Below are positions 26,899-34,199 of a stretch of DNA of 57,762 nt, one piece after another. The stretch is from Candidatus Wallbacteria bacterium. Its GTDB lineage: Bacteria > Muiribacteriota > UBA6191 > JACPRK01. The translations under genes and the position numbers were made by a program. The stretch is taken from assembly GCA_016213845.1 (NCBI GenBank), contig JACQZN010000052.1, positions 1-57,762 of the forward strand. Direction: 5' to 3'. Positions within the stretch are counted from its first letter, which is position 1. Each line of letters begins with the position of its first letter. The notes under the pieces were generated by a model. It made no database searches. It was not told where the DNA came from and saw only the letters and a list, made by a program, of their open reading frames with translations.

Positions 26899-28065
26899 AT
26901 GAATCCGAGCCTATTTCTGGCCATACGCGGGCTCAGGTTCCGCCTGCGCCAGGCCAGCGTCACCGTCATCGGGGTCTTCGTCGGCGTGCTGGCGCTGATC
27001 GTCATCCTCTCCGTCTCCAACGGGTTCGAAAAGAGCTTGGTGGAGCAGATCCTCGAAACCTCGGGACACATCCAGGTCTTCTCCAAGACCCACCAGATCG
27101 ACGGCTGGGAGGCGCAGATGCGCTCGATCGCCATCCTCCCGGGCGTGAAAGCCGCCGCGCCGGCCATCCTGGCGCAAGGGATGATCGAGAACGAGAAGGA
27201 GCAGACCTTCTCGGGCGCCAACATCAAGGGAATCGTCCCCGAGCTCGAAAAGCAGCTCAACTCGATCGGCTCCAACGTCATCCAGGGCTCCTTCAAGTTC
27301 TTCTCCCAGAAGGAGATCCTCCTGGGCGCGGAGCTGGCGCGGCAGCTCAAGGTGAGGCTCGAGGACATGGTCAATCTCGTCAGCCCCGACGGGACCGTCT
27401 ACGAGCTGCGTGTGGTCGGCATCTTCCGCACCGGGGTGGCCGAGTTCGACTTCCAGACGCTCTTCGTACCGCTGGAGCTGGCGCAGGTGGCCTACGGCTT
27501 CAAGACGGGCGTGAGCCACCTGTTCGTGAAGACGACAGACCCGCTGGGAGCGCGCACCCTGGCCGAGCAGATCCGCCAGACGACGGGGCTGGAAGCGGCC
27601 AGCTGGCTCGACACCAACCGCGTGCTCTTGCAGGCCATCTCGCTCGAAAAGCGCGTGATGTTCCTCGTCATCCTTCTGACGCTGGTCGTCGCCAGCTTCG
27701 GAATCGCCAACGTGCTCACGATGATGGTGTTCGAGAAGTACCGCGAGATCGGAATCCTCCGCTCGCTCGGCTCGACCCGAACGCAGATCCTCTCGATCTT
27801 CCTCATCCAGGGAACAATCATCGGCATGGCGGGCACCGCGCTCGGATGCGCCGGCGGCTACTTCGTCGGAGTGCTGCTGCGGATCTATCCGATCGATCTG
27901 CCGGGCTCGGTCTATGTCGCCGACAAGGTCCCGGTCCTCTTCAAGGCCACCGACTTCGCCGCCGTCGCCTTCATGGCGCTCATCATCTCGCTCATCGCAA
28001 GCCTCTTCCCCGCTCGAAAGGCCGTCGCCATCGAGCCGATGGAGGCGATCCGCTACTATGCGTGA
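26899..28065 (+). CDS. ABC transporter permease, LolC/LolE/MacB (FtsX) family
   Basis: A 388-residue permease with the standard layout: transmembrane helix near residues 20-42, a large periplasmic domain (about 43-250, MacB_PCD type), then three helices near 258-282, 305-330 and 352-372. FEKYREIGILRSLGSTRTQI is the cytoplasmic coupling segment and ends with the conserved ARKAVAIEPMEAIRY. It could extract lipoproteins or export a substrate across the envelope. No ATPase partner is adjacent; the following lipoprotein gene might be a partner or substrate. Confidence 0.88.
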   Translation: MNPSLFLAIRGLRFRLRQASVTVIGVFVGVLALIVILSVSNGFEKSLVEQILETSGHIQVFSKTHQIDGWEAQMRSIAILPGVKAAAPAILAQGMIENEKEQTFSGANIKGIVPELEKQLNSIGSNVIQGSFKFFSQKEILLGAELARQLKVRLEDMVNLVSPDGTVYELRVVGIFRTGVAEFDFQTLFVPLELAQVAYGFKTGVSHLFVKTTDPLGARTLAEQIRQTTGLEAASWLDTNRVLLQAISLEKRVMFLVILLTLVVASFGIANVLTMMVFEKYREIGILRSLGSTRTQILSIFLIQGTIIGMAGTALGCAGGYFVGVLLRIYPIDLPGSVYVADKVPVLFKATDFAAVAFMALIISLIASLFPARKAVAIEPMEAIRYYA

Positions 28066-28102
28066 GAAGTAGTGAGTAGCGAGTAGTGAGTAGCGAGTAG
28101 GG
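28066..28102 (+). repeat. Purine-rich GAGTAG repeat tract after the permease stop
   Basis: Three to four imperfect copies of AGTAGTGAGTAGCG begin right after the TGA. The reverse complement of this tract reappears at 28232-28267, so the junction transcript could fold into a long hairpin. Confidence 0.75.
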
Positions 28103-28108
28103 CGGAAC

Positions 28109-29326
28109 GTGCCAGGCAGAAGCCTTCGGAACGAAACGACGGTGATTCCAGAAAGAGGCTTTGCTACGGCCAACTTCCTCGATTTTCGACTCCCGAATCT
28201 AGAATCTGTTCGCCTGGCTGCCCGGGTTCTTTACTACTCACTACTCGCTACTCGCTACTCAGTACTCTTCCTTCTCCCGTTCCTCGCAGGCTGCGACACG
28301 CCGGACCTGCGCAACGTCGTGTTCAAGCCGGCGACGGAAGATCCTGAGGCCTACAAGAACGCGCTTAGGGCCTACTTCGTCACGACGCAGCCCAGGGAGC
28401 AGCCGTGGGGGAATAGCTTCCTGGCGCGTCAGGAGCTGGTGCTGGACCCAGACCAGTCCCCGATGGCGAACCTCGCGGTGAAGCTGGACGGGCTCGAATC
28501 GCGCGCGGACCGCAAGGGGTTCCTCGCGCTGGAGCGGCTCAGGCCCGGGTTCCACGCGCTGGAGGTGCCGGCGGGCGATGCCCCCAGGCGGCTCTCCCTC
28601 CCCATCGAAAAGGGCCGCATGACCCTGGCCTTTTTCGAGCTGGGGCGCGACGGACGTCTCGTCGTCACGGCCACGATCCTCCCGCACGGTTACGTGCTCA
28701 CCCCCCATTTCAAGCTCCTGGCCCAGCGCCACCGCGAAATGAAGCGCTTCCTGGACGCGCTGGAGGCCCGCCCCGACGAGGCCGCTTTCACCGACGCGAT
28801 AGCACCCACCTACGCGGACGCCTTCGGGGGGCGGGGCGACCTGCTGAAGGCCCGCGAGCTGCTTGCCGGGAACGGCCCAAGGACTGTCTTTTCGACCCGC
28901 TCGGCTGTCGCCATGCTCGACGGCCGCAAGGCCGACGTGACGCTTTCGGCGACACGCTCGGGCCATCCGGCGCTATCCCGGCTTTCGCTGGAGGCTGCAC
29001 CCACCCCCGAAGGTCGCTGGAGCCTCGTGTCGATTCAAGGGATGAATCCCTTCGACATCGCCGGCGCCGGGCTGACGCCCGAGAGCCCGCTGCCGGCAAT
29101 CCGAGGCTCGGTGGCGCGACAGAAGCGCGAGGCCGAGGAGCTGGGAAGAGGGCTCAGGGGAGCCAGCCGCGGCAGCGGATTCAGGCCCGACGAGTCGGGC
29201 GTCGTGGAGCGAGACCCGTTCTCGAGCCCCGTCGACCGGGCCCACCCCGATCAGGCGAGCCCCGATTTCCGCACCCAGCCAAACGCCCTGACCGGCCCCG
29301 TACAACGGAACCCCTACGGCCGATGA
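28109..29326 (+). CDS. Lipoprotein of unknown function with a repeat-encoded signal sequence
   Basis: The frame opens at GTG 28109. A hydrophobic stretch VLYYSLLATRYSVLFLLPFL (residues 40-59) ends in a lipobox LAGC with Cys62, so a lipoprotein is predicted. The 61 residues before the Cys are too long for a normal signal; I see no ATG, GTG or TTG closer in, so the true start may be a non-standard codon such as CTG at 28214. Residues 42-53 are encoded by a pyrimidine-rich short repeat (28232-28267). The mature part (LPHGYVLTPHFKLLAQRHREMKRF, then a long C-terminal tail rich in Arg, Ser and Pro) matches no family I know. Confidence 0.6.
   Translation: MPGRSLRNETTVIPERGFATANFLDFRLPNLESVRLAARVLYYSLLATRYSVLFLLPFLAGCDTPDLRNVVFKPATEDPEAYKNALRAYFVTTQPREQPWGNSFLARQELVLDPDQSPMANLAVKLDGLESRADRKGFLALERLRPGFHALEVPAGDAPRRLSLPIEKGRMTLAFFELGRDGRLVVTATILPHGYVLTPHFKLLAQRHREMKRFLDALEARPDEAAFTDAIAPTYADAFGGRGDLLKARELLAGNGPRTVFSTRSAVAMLDGRKADVTLSATRSGHPALSRLSLEAAPTPEGRWSLVSIQGMNPFDIAGAGLTPESPLPAIRGSVARQKREAEELGRGLRGASRGSGFRPDESGVVERDPFSSPVDRAHPDQASPDFRTQPNALTGPVQRNPYGR
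28232..28267 (+). repeat. Pyrimidine-rich ACTACTCGCT repeat tract inside the lipoprotein signal sequence
   Basis: TACTACTCACTACTCGCTAC and its continuation are the inverted counterpart of 28066-28102, with a spacer of about 130 bases. It encodes the hydrophobic core of the predicted signal peptide. Confidence 0.75.
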
Positions 29327-29847
29327 ACCGGCCCAGCATCCCTCATCCCTGGGTGGCCGTCGCGCTCTGGATGGGAGGCATCCTGCTGCTCATCCCGGCG
29401 GGCAAGCCGTTCCTGCGCCTGGCCAAGCTGGCCGTCGGTACGACCGGTGTCATGGTGGTCGGCTACGCAGCGGGCGCGCTCCTGCTCGTTGGACTGCTGC
29501 GGATGCTGGTCGAGACACTGGAGGGCCTGACGCCCACGCGGATCCTCCTGGCGCTGTCTTGCCTGGTCGTCTACGCCTCGCAGCTCCTGCTGGTGCGCCA
29601 TCCGGAGGAGCTGAGCCATCCGCTGGAGTACACTCCTCTGGCGCTTCTGCTGGAGCTGGCGCTGCCCCGAAAGTTGTCGCCATGGATGCGCGCGCTGGCC
29701 GCGATGGGGCTGGCCGCGCTGGCTGCCGTACTCGACGAGACGCTCCAGGGGTGGATGCCCGGACGCTACTTCGACAGCCGCGACGTCTGGCTCGACTGCG
29801 TCGGCGCGGCGCTGCCGCTTCTCTTCCTGCGCATCATCGATCGCTGA
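29323..29847 (+). CDS. VanZ-like integral membrane protein
   Basis: A 174-residue membrane protein with about five helices. HPLEYTPLALLLELAL and DETLQGWMPGRYFDSRDVWL match the VanZ/phosphotransbutyrylase-like membrane family, in which a conserved E/D-x-x-Q near the last helices is typical. The biochemical role of the family is unclear; the original VanZ gives low-level teicoplanin resistance. The ATG overlaps the lipoprotein stop (ATGA), and the 3' end overlaps the convergent hydrolase gene by 14 bases. Confidence 0.8.
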   Translation: MNRPSIPHPWVAVALWMGGILLLIPAGKPFLRLAKLAVGTTGVMVVGYAAGALLLVGLLRMLVETLEGLTPTRILLALSCLVVYASQLLLVRHPEELSHPLEYTPLALLLELALPRKLSPWMRALAAMGLAALAAVLDETLQGWMPGRYFDSRDVWLDCVGAALPLLFLRIIDR

Positions 29848-31582
29848 GCCGGTAGCGCGGAAGCACCATCAGGGCGCCTTGGAGCTCAACCGGCGCAAGC
29901 GCGGGCGACCGGCCGGTCTTCCATCCGGACACGCGAAGTCCGGGACCTGCCTGGGCGTCACGGAACCGGAAGGGCGGCCGCGTCGAGAGCAACGCTGCCC
30001 GCGGCGCCCTCCCTAGGCCACGCTGGTACTCGGCGATCCACGCGAGCTGTCTCGGGTCCTGATAGAGGCAGAAGTCCGGGAGCAGCTCCTCCGGCAGCGG
30101 CCGCAGGGCAAAGAGGTAGAAGCCGCGTGCCCCGAGTCCGAGAAGCGCGTCGAGGTGCGAGAACATGGCCTCGCGCGAGGGATAGCCCGGGGGCAAGCCG
30201 TGCGGCGAGGGGTCCGGAGCCGTTTCCGTCACCGGCAGCCAGCCCGTCGGCCGGGCCGCGCCACTGCCGCGCGGCGCGAGGCGTTCCCGATGGCGCAACA
30301 GTGCAAAGGGAGGCCCGGCAGTCCGCGCCAGCGCCGCCTTGTCGTGGCCCCACGCTTCGATACCGATGCCGTCGACCGTCGAGCAGACCATGTACCGCGC
30401 GAAGCGGCCCGTGTGCTTCAACACGATCGGTACGTCCGCCACGTCGCGCCGCAAGCGTTCGGAGAGCCGCGACACGAACCGTCCCACGCTGGCATCGCGG
30501 AACATCCTCAGGTCCTCCAGCGCCCCGCTCTTCGCGCAGTCGGCGGGCAGTACGAGTGCTGTCTCGGGGTCGACGAACTGCGGCCGCGCGGGCACGGGCA
30601 ACAGCCGCGCCATCACGGCCCATTCCGGCGCCCGGCCCCTGCCTCCCCAGGCTCGCCAGGCGGTGAGCCTCCGGCCCTTGTACTTCGCGCGAAGCCACTT
30701 CTCGAGCTCCTCGCGGAACTCGGACGCGGCTGGAAGCATGTGGGCAGTGAGCCCGTGGTAGTTCATCTCGTTGGTGAACGGGTCGAGGATGAAACGCAGC
30801 CCGGGTCCGAGCTTCAAGCCCGAGAGAAGCCTCAGCAGCCGCCGCTCGTACTCGCCGTAGCCGCCCCAGAGATCGGGGACGTTGAACCCTTTCGGAGCTT
30901 CGACTCGAGGGATGAAGCGAGTCTGCGGGTGAGCCGCCCAGGCCGGCAAGCCGGCGACCAGCGTCGCGGCGCGCGTCGACGGAAGCGAGATTCGCCCCGC
31001 CCGCCCATCCGGCGTCACGGCCAGCAGCTCGATCGCCCTGGGCAGCTGCCCGAACTCCATCTCCCACGTCAGCCGCACGGAGGCGGCCGTCGAGCCCCCC
31101 GCCCGCGCCACGCTCCACCCCCAGCCCACGCCGCCCAGCAGGTACCCGTCCATCCCGCGCTCGGGGCCGTCGGTCAGCTCGATGCCATACTCGAACCTGC
31201 GCCGCTCGAGCTCCTCCAGACAGTGGTTCCAGACCGAGGCTCCGAACCGGGTCGCCGGATTGACGGGATTGACATACAGATGGCGAATCCCCGCGCGCTC
31301 CACCCGGTCGAGGATCTCGAGGTCCCCCTTCCAGCGAGCCTCATTGCCCGGCACGTCGCGCTCCTCGAACTCCGAGAGGTACCGGAAGCAGAACATCCCG
31401 CCGACCGGAACGAACGGCTGCCCGCGCCAGTGCAGCATGTCGTTGGAGTCGATCCGCCACGGGTGCCGCGCTCCCGAGCCATCGACGTAAACGCCCGCCG
31501 TTTCGGCGCTCCAGAGTAGTGAGGAGTGAGGAGTGAGAAGTGAGGAGACAAGCAGGACTGGCAGCCAGACCCTCGAGGACAT
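29834..31582 (-). CDS. Exported TIM-barrel glycoside-hydrolase-like protein (GH-A clan, GH42-like)
   Basis: A 582-residue protein from ATG 31582. The signal peptide is MSSRVWLPVLLVSSLLTPHS then LLWSAET, with cleavage near residue 26; residues 12-23 are encoded by a short repeat. LHWRGQPFVPVGGMF is the substrate-barrel opening seen in GH-A enzymes. DPFTNEMNYHGL near residue 271 carries the Asn-Glu pair of the clan acid/base, and FREELEKWLRAKYKGRRLTA resembles the GH42 region where a short helix precedes a W-x-x-W-G block. Probably hydrolyses a beta-linked extracellular glycan; specificity is unknown. Confidence 0.6.
   Translation of the reverse strand: MSSRVWLPVLLVSSLLTPHSSLLWSAETAGVYVDGSGARHPWRIDSNDMLHWRGQPFVPVGGMFCFRYLSEFEERDVPGNEARWKGDLEILDRVERAGIRHLYVNPVNPATRFGASVWNHCLEELERRRFEYGIELTDGPERGMDGYLLGGVGWGWSVARAGGSTAASVRLTWEMEFGQLPRAIELLAVTPDGRAGRISLPSTRAATLVAGLPAWAAHPQTRFIPRVEAPKGFNVPDLWGGYGEYERRLLRLLSGLKLGPGLRFILDPFTNEMNYHGLTAHMLPAASEFREELEKWLRAKYKGRRLTAWRAWGGRGRAPEWAVMARLLPVPARPQFVDPETALVLPADCAKSGALEDLRMFRDASVGRFVSRLSERLRRDVADVPIVLKHTGRFARYMVCSTVDGIGIEAWGHDKAALARTAGPPFALLRHRERLAPRGSGAARPTGWLPVTETAPDPSPHGLPPGYPSREAMFSHLDALLGLGARGFYLFALRPLPEELLPDFCLYQDPRQLAWIAEYQRGLGRAPRAALLSTRPPFRFRDAQAGPGLRVSGWKTGRSPALAPVELQGALMVLPRYRLSDR
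31514..31547 (-). repeat. Short repeat tract encoding the hydrolase signal-peptide core
   Basis: Read on the coding (minus) strand it is CTCCTCACTTCTCACTCCTC and continues CACTACTC. The same type of pyrimidine-rich tract precedes starts at 28.2, 40.5 and 43.3 kb, but here it lies inside the gene, codons 12-23. Confidence 0.75.
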
Positions 31583-31946
31583 GGTCGAGTGGGTCACCCG
31601 GGCCCGTTGCATCCTCGGGGATGCATGGCTCTCCTGAAGGGCCGAATTGGAATCTGGTGGTACCGGTTCCAATCGAGGGCCTTGCCCTCGAGCTCCCACC
31701 AAGGGGCCACCGGCCCCCTGGACCCCCGATGTAGGCGGGACTGAGGACGCTCGCGAGCTCGTGTTGAGCTCAGGAGTCAAAAGGTCCTTCGAAAGATCCA
31801 TGCGTGCGTGAGCTTGCCTCGGCGCGACCGCCGGCCGTGCTGCGGCCATCCCGCTTCTACCTTCCGCCTTCCATCTTCCATCTTCCATCTTCCAAGCACG
31901 CCCCCGAAATCCCCTCGATTCTCAATTCTCGATTCTCGATTCTCCC
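31583..31946. repeat. 364-base gene-free region filled with short repeats
   Basis: Between the sulfatase-like gene stop and the hydrolase start. Positions 31855-31946 hold two microsatellite-like tracts: about four copies of CTTCCATC-type and about four copies of GATTCTC-type units, purine-rich on the transcribed (minus) strand and directly abutting the sulfatase-like stop. Positions 31669-31698 hold a copy of a 30-base motif found again at 48897-48926. No coding sequence or promoter could be supported. Confidence 0.65.
31669..31698 (+). repeat. CCAATCG...CCCA repeat, copy 1
   Basis: A 30-base stretch beginning CCAATCGAGGGCC and ending CTCGAGCTCCCA contains a hairpin (CGAGGGC/GCCCTCG). It matches 48897-48926 at about 24 of 30 positions; that second copy is inside a coding sequence. 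Confidence 0.55.
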
Positions 31947-33617
31947 CTACGGCTCCACCCGGAACTCCCGCCAAGGACCCCACTGCGGGCGCGCCGACTT
32001 GCGAGCCACGCGAAAACGCCACGGGTTCCAGAGCGCCAGCGTGCGCCAGAGCTCGCGGGAGAAGGGACCGAACTGGCTGGTCTCGCCAGCGAGGGGCATC
32101 GTCCCGACCGTCCGGTAGGTCCCGGTGCCGATCTCGTACTCAGCCACGAGGGGCCCGGAGCCAGCAGCTTCGAGCCGGACCTCGATCCGCCCGCCTGTCG
32201 AATCGAAATCGAGGACCGCGCGGTCGGGCTTCGCGATCCGGGGTGCCGGGCCTGAGGTCATCACCGGAGCGGCCGGACCCGTCGCGGCAAACGTGGCTGC
32301 CAACGACCGGCAGACGGCGTGATGGCGAGCCAGCATCTCCTCGAGTTGCCTCCGCTCCGCTGGCCGCTTCACGGGAGCGGTTTCGCCCGGATCGCTCGCG
32401 CGATCGTAGAGCTGCGCCTCACCGCCTGGCGCGCGCGCCAGCAGCCGCCACCGCCGGGTCGTAGCCGCATCCCACCCCGCGAGCTGCTCGGAATCGGGCG
32501 TCTGATATCCGGCGTGGGTCGTGGACGAGAAGTAAACAGGATGCGCGTCGGCAACCTCTCCGCGCACCATCGGGAGCAGACTGACACCCTGGAAGAGACC
32601 CGGGGCCGTCTCGACCCCCGCCAGCGCCAGAAGCGTCGGCGCCAGATCGATCTGTCCGCAGAGCCCCGCGATCCTTCGCCCGGCAGGCAGGCGGCCCGGC
32701 GCCCGGACCAGGAGCGGCAGGTGCAGGATCTCCCGGTGCAACGTCCCCGCAAACGAGGTCGACGCGTGCCCGACGAACCCGCGCTCGAAGAGCTCCTCGC
32801 CATGATCGGCGGTGACGGCTACGACGGTCGACGAGGTGAGCCCCGTGCGGTCCAGGGCCGCGAAGATGCTGCTCAGGTAGGCGTCCATCCGGCGCACGTT
32901 GGCGTCGTAGAGGTCGTCGACGGTTTGCCGCTCGGCCGGCGTGAAGGTCACCGCGCCGCGCGCGAGCAAGACTTCGCGGCGCACGGCGTCCAGCGCCACG
33001 CTCGGTCCGGGCTTCACCCGCAGGAACTGCGAGCGCCACGGCTCGGGCGGGTCGTACGGCAGGTGCAGGAACCGGTAGTGGTACCAGGCGAAGAAGGGCT
33101 TGCCGTGCGGCCGCTCGAGGAAATCGACGACGTGGCGATCCTCCTCCGGGCGCATCAGCTCCTCGCGCGGCGGCTCGTACCCCAGGTTCCAGTAGTTCTG
33201 CAGGCTGGTCAGGTAGCTCAGGTTCGGCACGTCGTAACCCGCCATCCGGAATAGCCTGGGCAGCGCCGGCAACCCGGCGGGCGGCACGCTCTGGCGGCCG
33301 CGGATTCCGGTCACCTCGGGGTAGAGGCCGGTCAGCACGGAGACCAGCCCGGGACTGGTCCAGCCGCTCTGACCCACGCAGTCCTCGAAGAGCACCCCCT
33401 GCCGCGCCAGAAGATCCAGACCCGGGCTCGTCGGGCGTTGGTAGCCGTAGCAGCCCAGCCGGTCGGCCCGAAGGCAGTCGATCGTCAGGAGCAGCACGTT
33501 CGGCCGCTCGGCGAGGCGCTCGGCCGCCAGAGCGCATGCCGCGACACCCAGCGCGCACACCAGCGCCAGCGCGCCCGCGCGAGCCTCTCCTCGCCCCAAC
33601 TGGACTGCAGCGAACAC
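31947..33617 (-). CDS. Sulfatase-fold (alkaline phosphatase superfamily) protein with Thr at the nucleophile site
   Basis: A 556-residue protein with an N-terminal hydrophobic signal or anchor (residues 15-32). NVLLLTIDCLRADRLGCYGY holds the first metal Asp (residue 47), and VAVTADHGEELFE the later metal Asp-His pair. The nucleophile region reads SGWTSPGLVSVLTG: Thr87 stands where type I sulfatases have Cys or Ser, and the following Arg is absent, so formylglycine formation is unlikely. A phosphotransferase or phosphodiesterase role is possible. The C-terminal 120 residues form an extra beta domain. GTG 33617 directly follows the stop of the preceding gene, so translation is probably coupled. 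Confidence 0.75.
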   Translation of the reverse strand: MFAAVQLGRGEARAGALALVCALGVAACALAAERLAERPNVLLLTIDCLRADRLGCYGYQRPTSPGLDLLARQGVLFEDCVGQSGWTSPGLVSVLTGLYPEVTGIRGRQSVPPAGLPALPRLFRMAGYDVPNLSYLTSLQNYWNLGYEPPREELMRPEEDRHVVDFLERPHGKPFFAWYHYRFLHLPYDPPEPWRSQFLRVKPGPSVALDAVRREVLLARGAVTFTPAERQTVDDLYDANVRRMDAYLSSIFAALDRTGLTSSTVVAVTADHGEELFERGFVGHASTSFAGTLHREILHLPLLVRAPGRLPAGRRIAGLCGQIDLAPTLLALAGVETAPGLFQGVSLLPMVRGEVADAHPVYFSSTTHAGYQTPDSEQLAGWDAATTRRWRLLARAPGGEAQLYDRASDPGETAPVKRPAERRQLEEMLARHHAVCRSLAATFAATGPAAPVMTSGPAPRIAKPDRAVLDFDSTGGRIEVRLEAAGSGPLVAEYEIGTGTYRTVGTMPLAGETSQFGPFSRELWRTLALWNPWRFRVARKSARPQWGPWREFRVEP

Positions 33618-34181
33618 TCAGGGAGATGCGGAGGTCGGGGTTACCCCCTCCGAGAGCCCGATGGCCTGCGCCAGCTTCTCCAGGCCCTCCTTGGTCTTCT
33701 TCTGGAACGCCAGCAGCTTGCCGAGCGCGCCGTCGGCCTCGGAGGCACCGCCTGCCGCGCCAGACGTGCGGAAGAGCAAGTTCTCGGGCATGTCGAAGTT
33801 GTACCAGAGCTCGTCGTCCCGATTCCACCAGGCCTTGTCGGGACCGGCGGAGCAGACCACGAATTCGTCGCCGCCCTTGCGGAAGACCAGGCCTCTCCAC
33901 TTGGCGATCTCCATGAAGTAGTCCGTTCCCCACGTGTCCTTCGAGGCGTCCCGCCCGCCGGCGCCGATGTTCTGCTTCAAGAAGGCGGGAAGCTCCGGGT
34001 AGGTCAGCTTCCGGCCCCGGGAGAGGTTCTCCACCGTGATGGCCTTGCCAATCTGGTTCAGGGTCAGCTTCTCGGTGGCGACCTGCGCCATCCCCACGAT
34101 CACGTTCATCAGCTCCTTGCCGGAATCGTAGGTCCCGATGCCGAGCGTGGCCGCCATCAACAACGCCAGTACATACTGCAT
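33618..34181 (-). CDS. GspG-like pseudopilin-related protein without prepilin motif
   Basis: A 187-residue protein. The block DTWGTDYFMEIAKWRGLVFR then VVCSAGPDKAWWNRDDEL matches the C-terminal region of type II secretion major pseudopilins (WG-x-Y ... SAGPD, calcium-site region). Instead of the G|FTLxE prepilin signal it begins MQYVLALLMAATLGIGTY, a plain signal or single membrane helix. It is therefore probably an exported domain relative, not a filament subunit. A GGGAGGA ribosome-binding site precedes the ATG. It sits 18 bases after the cyclic-nucleotide-domain gene and immediately before the sulfatase-like gene. Confidence 0.65.
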   Translation of the reverse strand: MQYVLALLMAATLGIGTYDSGKELMNVIVGMAQVATEKLTLNQIGKAITVENLSRGRKLTYPELPAFLKQNIGAGGRDASKDTWGTDYFMEIAKWRGLVFRKGGDEFVVCSAGPDKAWWNRDDELWYNFDMPENLLFRTSGAAGGASEADGALGKLLAFQKKTKEGLEKLAQAIGLSEGVTPTSASP

Positions 34182-34199
34182 TTGGTTTCGTCCTCCCGC

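Noticed and set aside
31858..31946. Possible small gene encoding MEDGRWK-like repeats on the minus strand
   Set aside because: The frame is a translation of microsatellite-like DNA, has no ribosome-binding site and continues into the hydrolase 5' region.
31947..33617. Annotation as a formylglycine-dependent sulfatase
   Set aside because: The nucleophile position is Thr and the required motif is missing, so only the superfamily fold is claimed.
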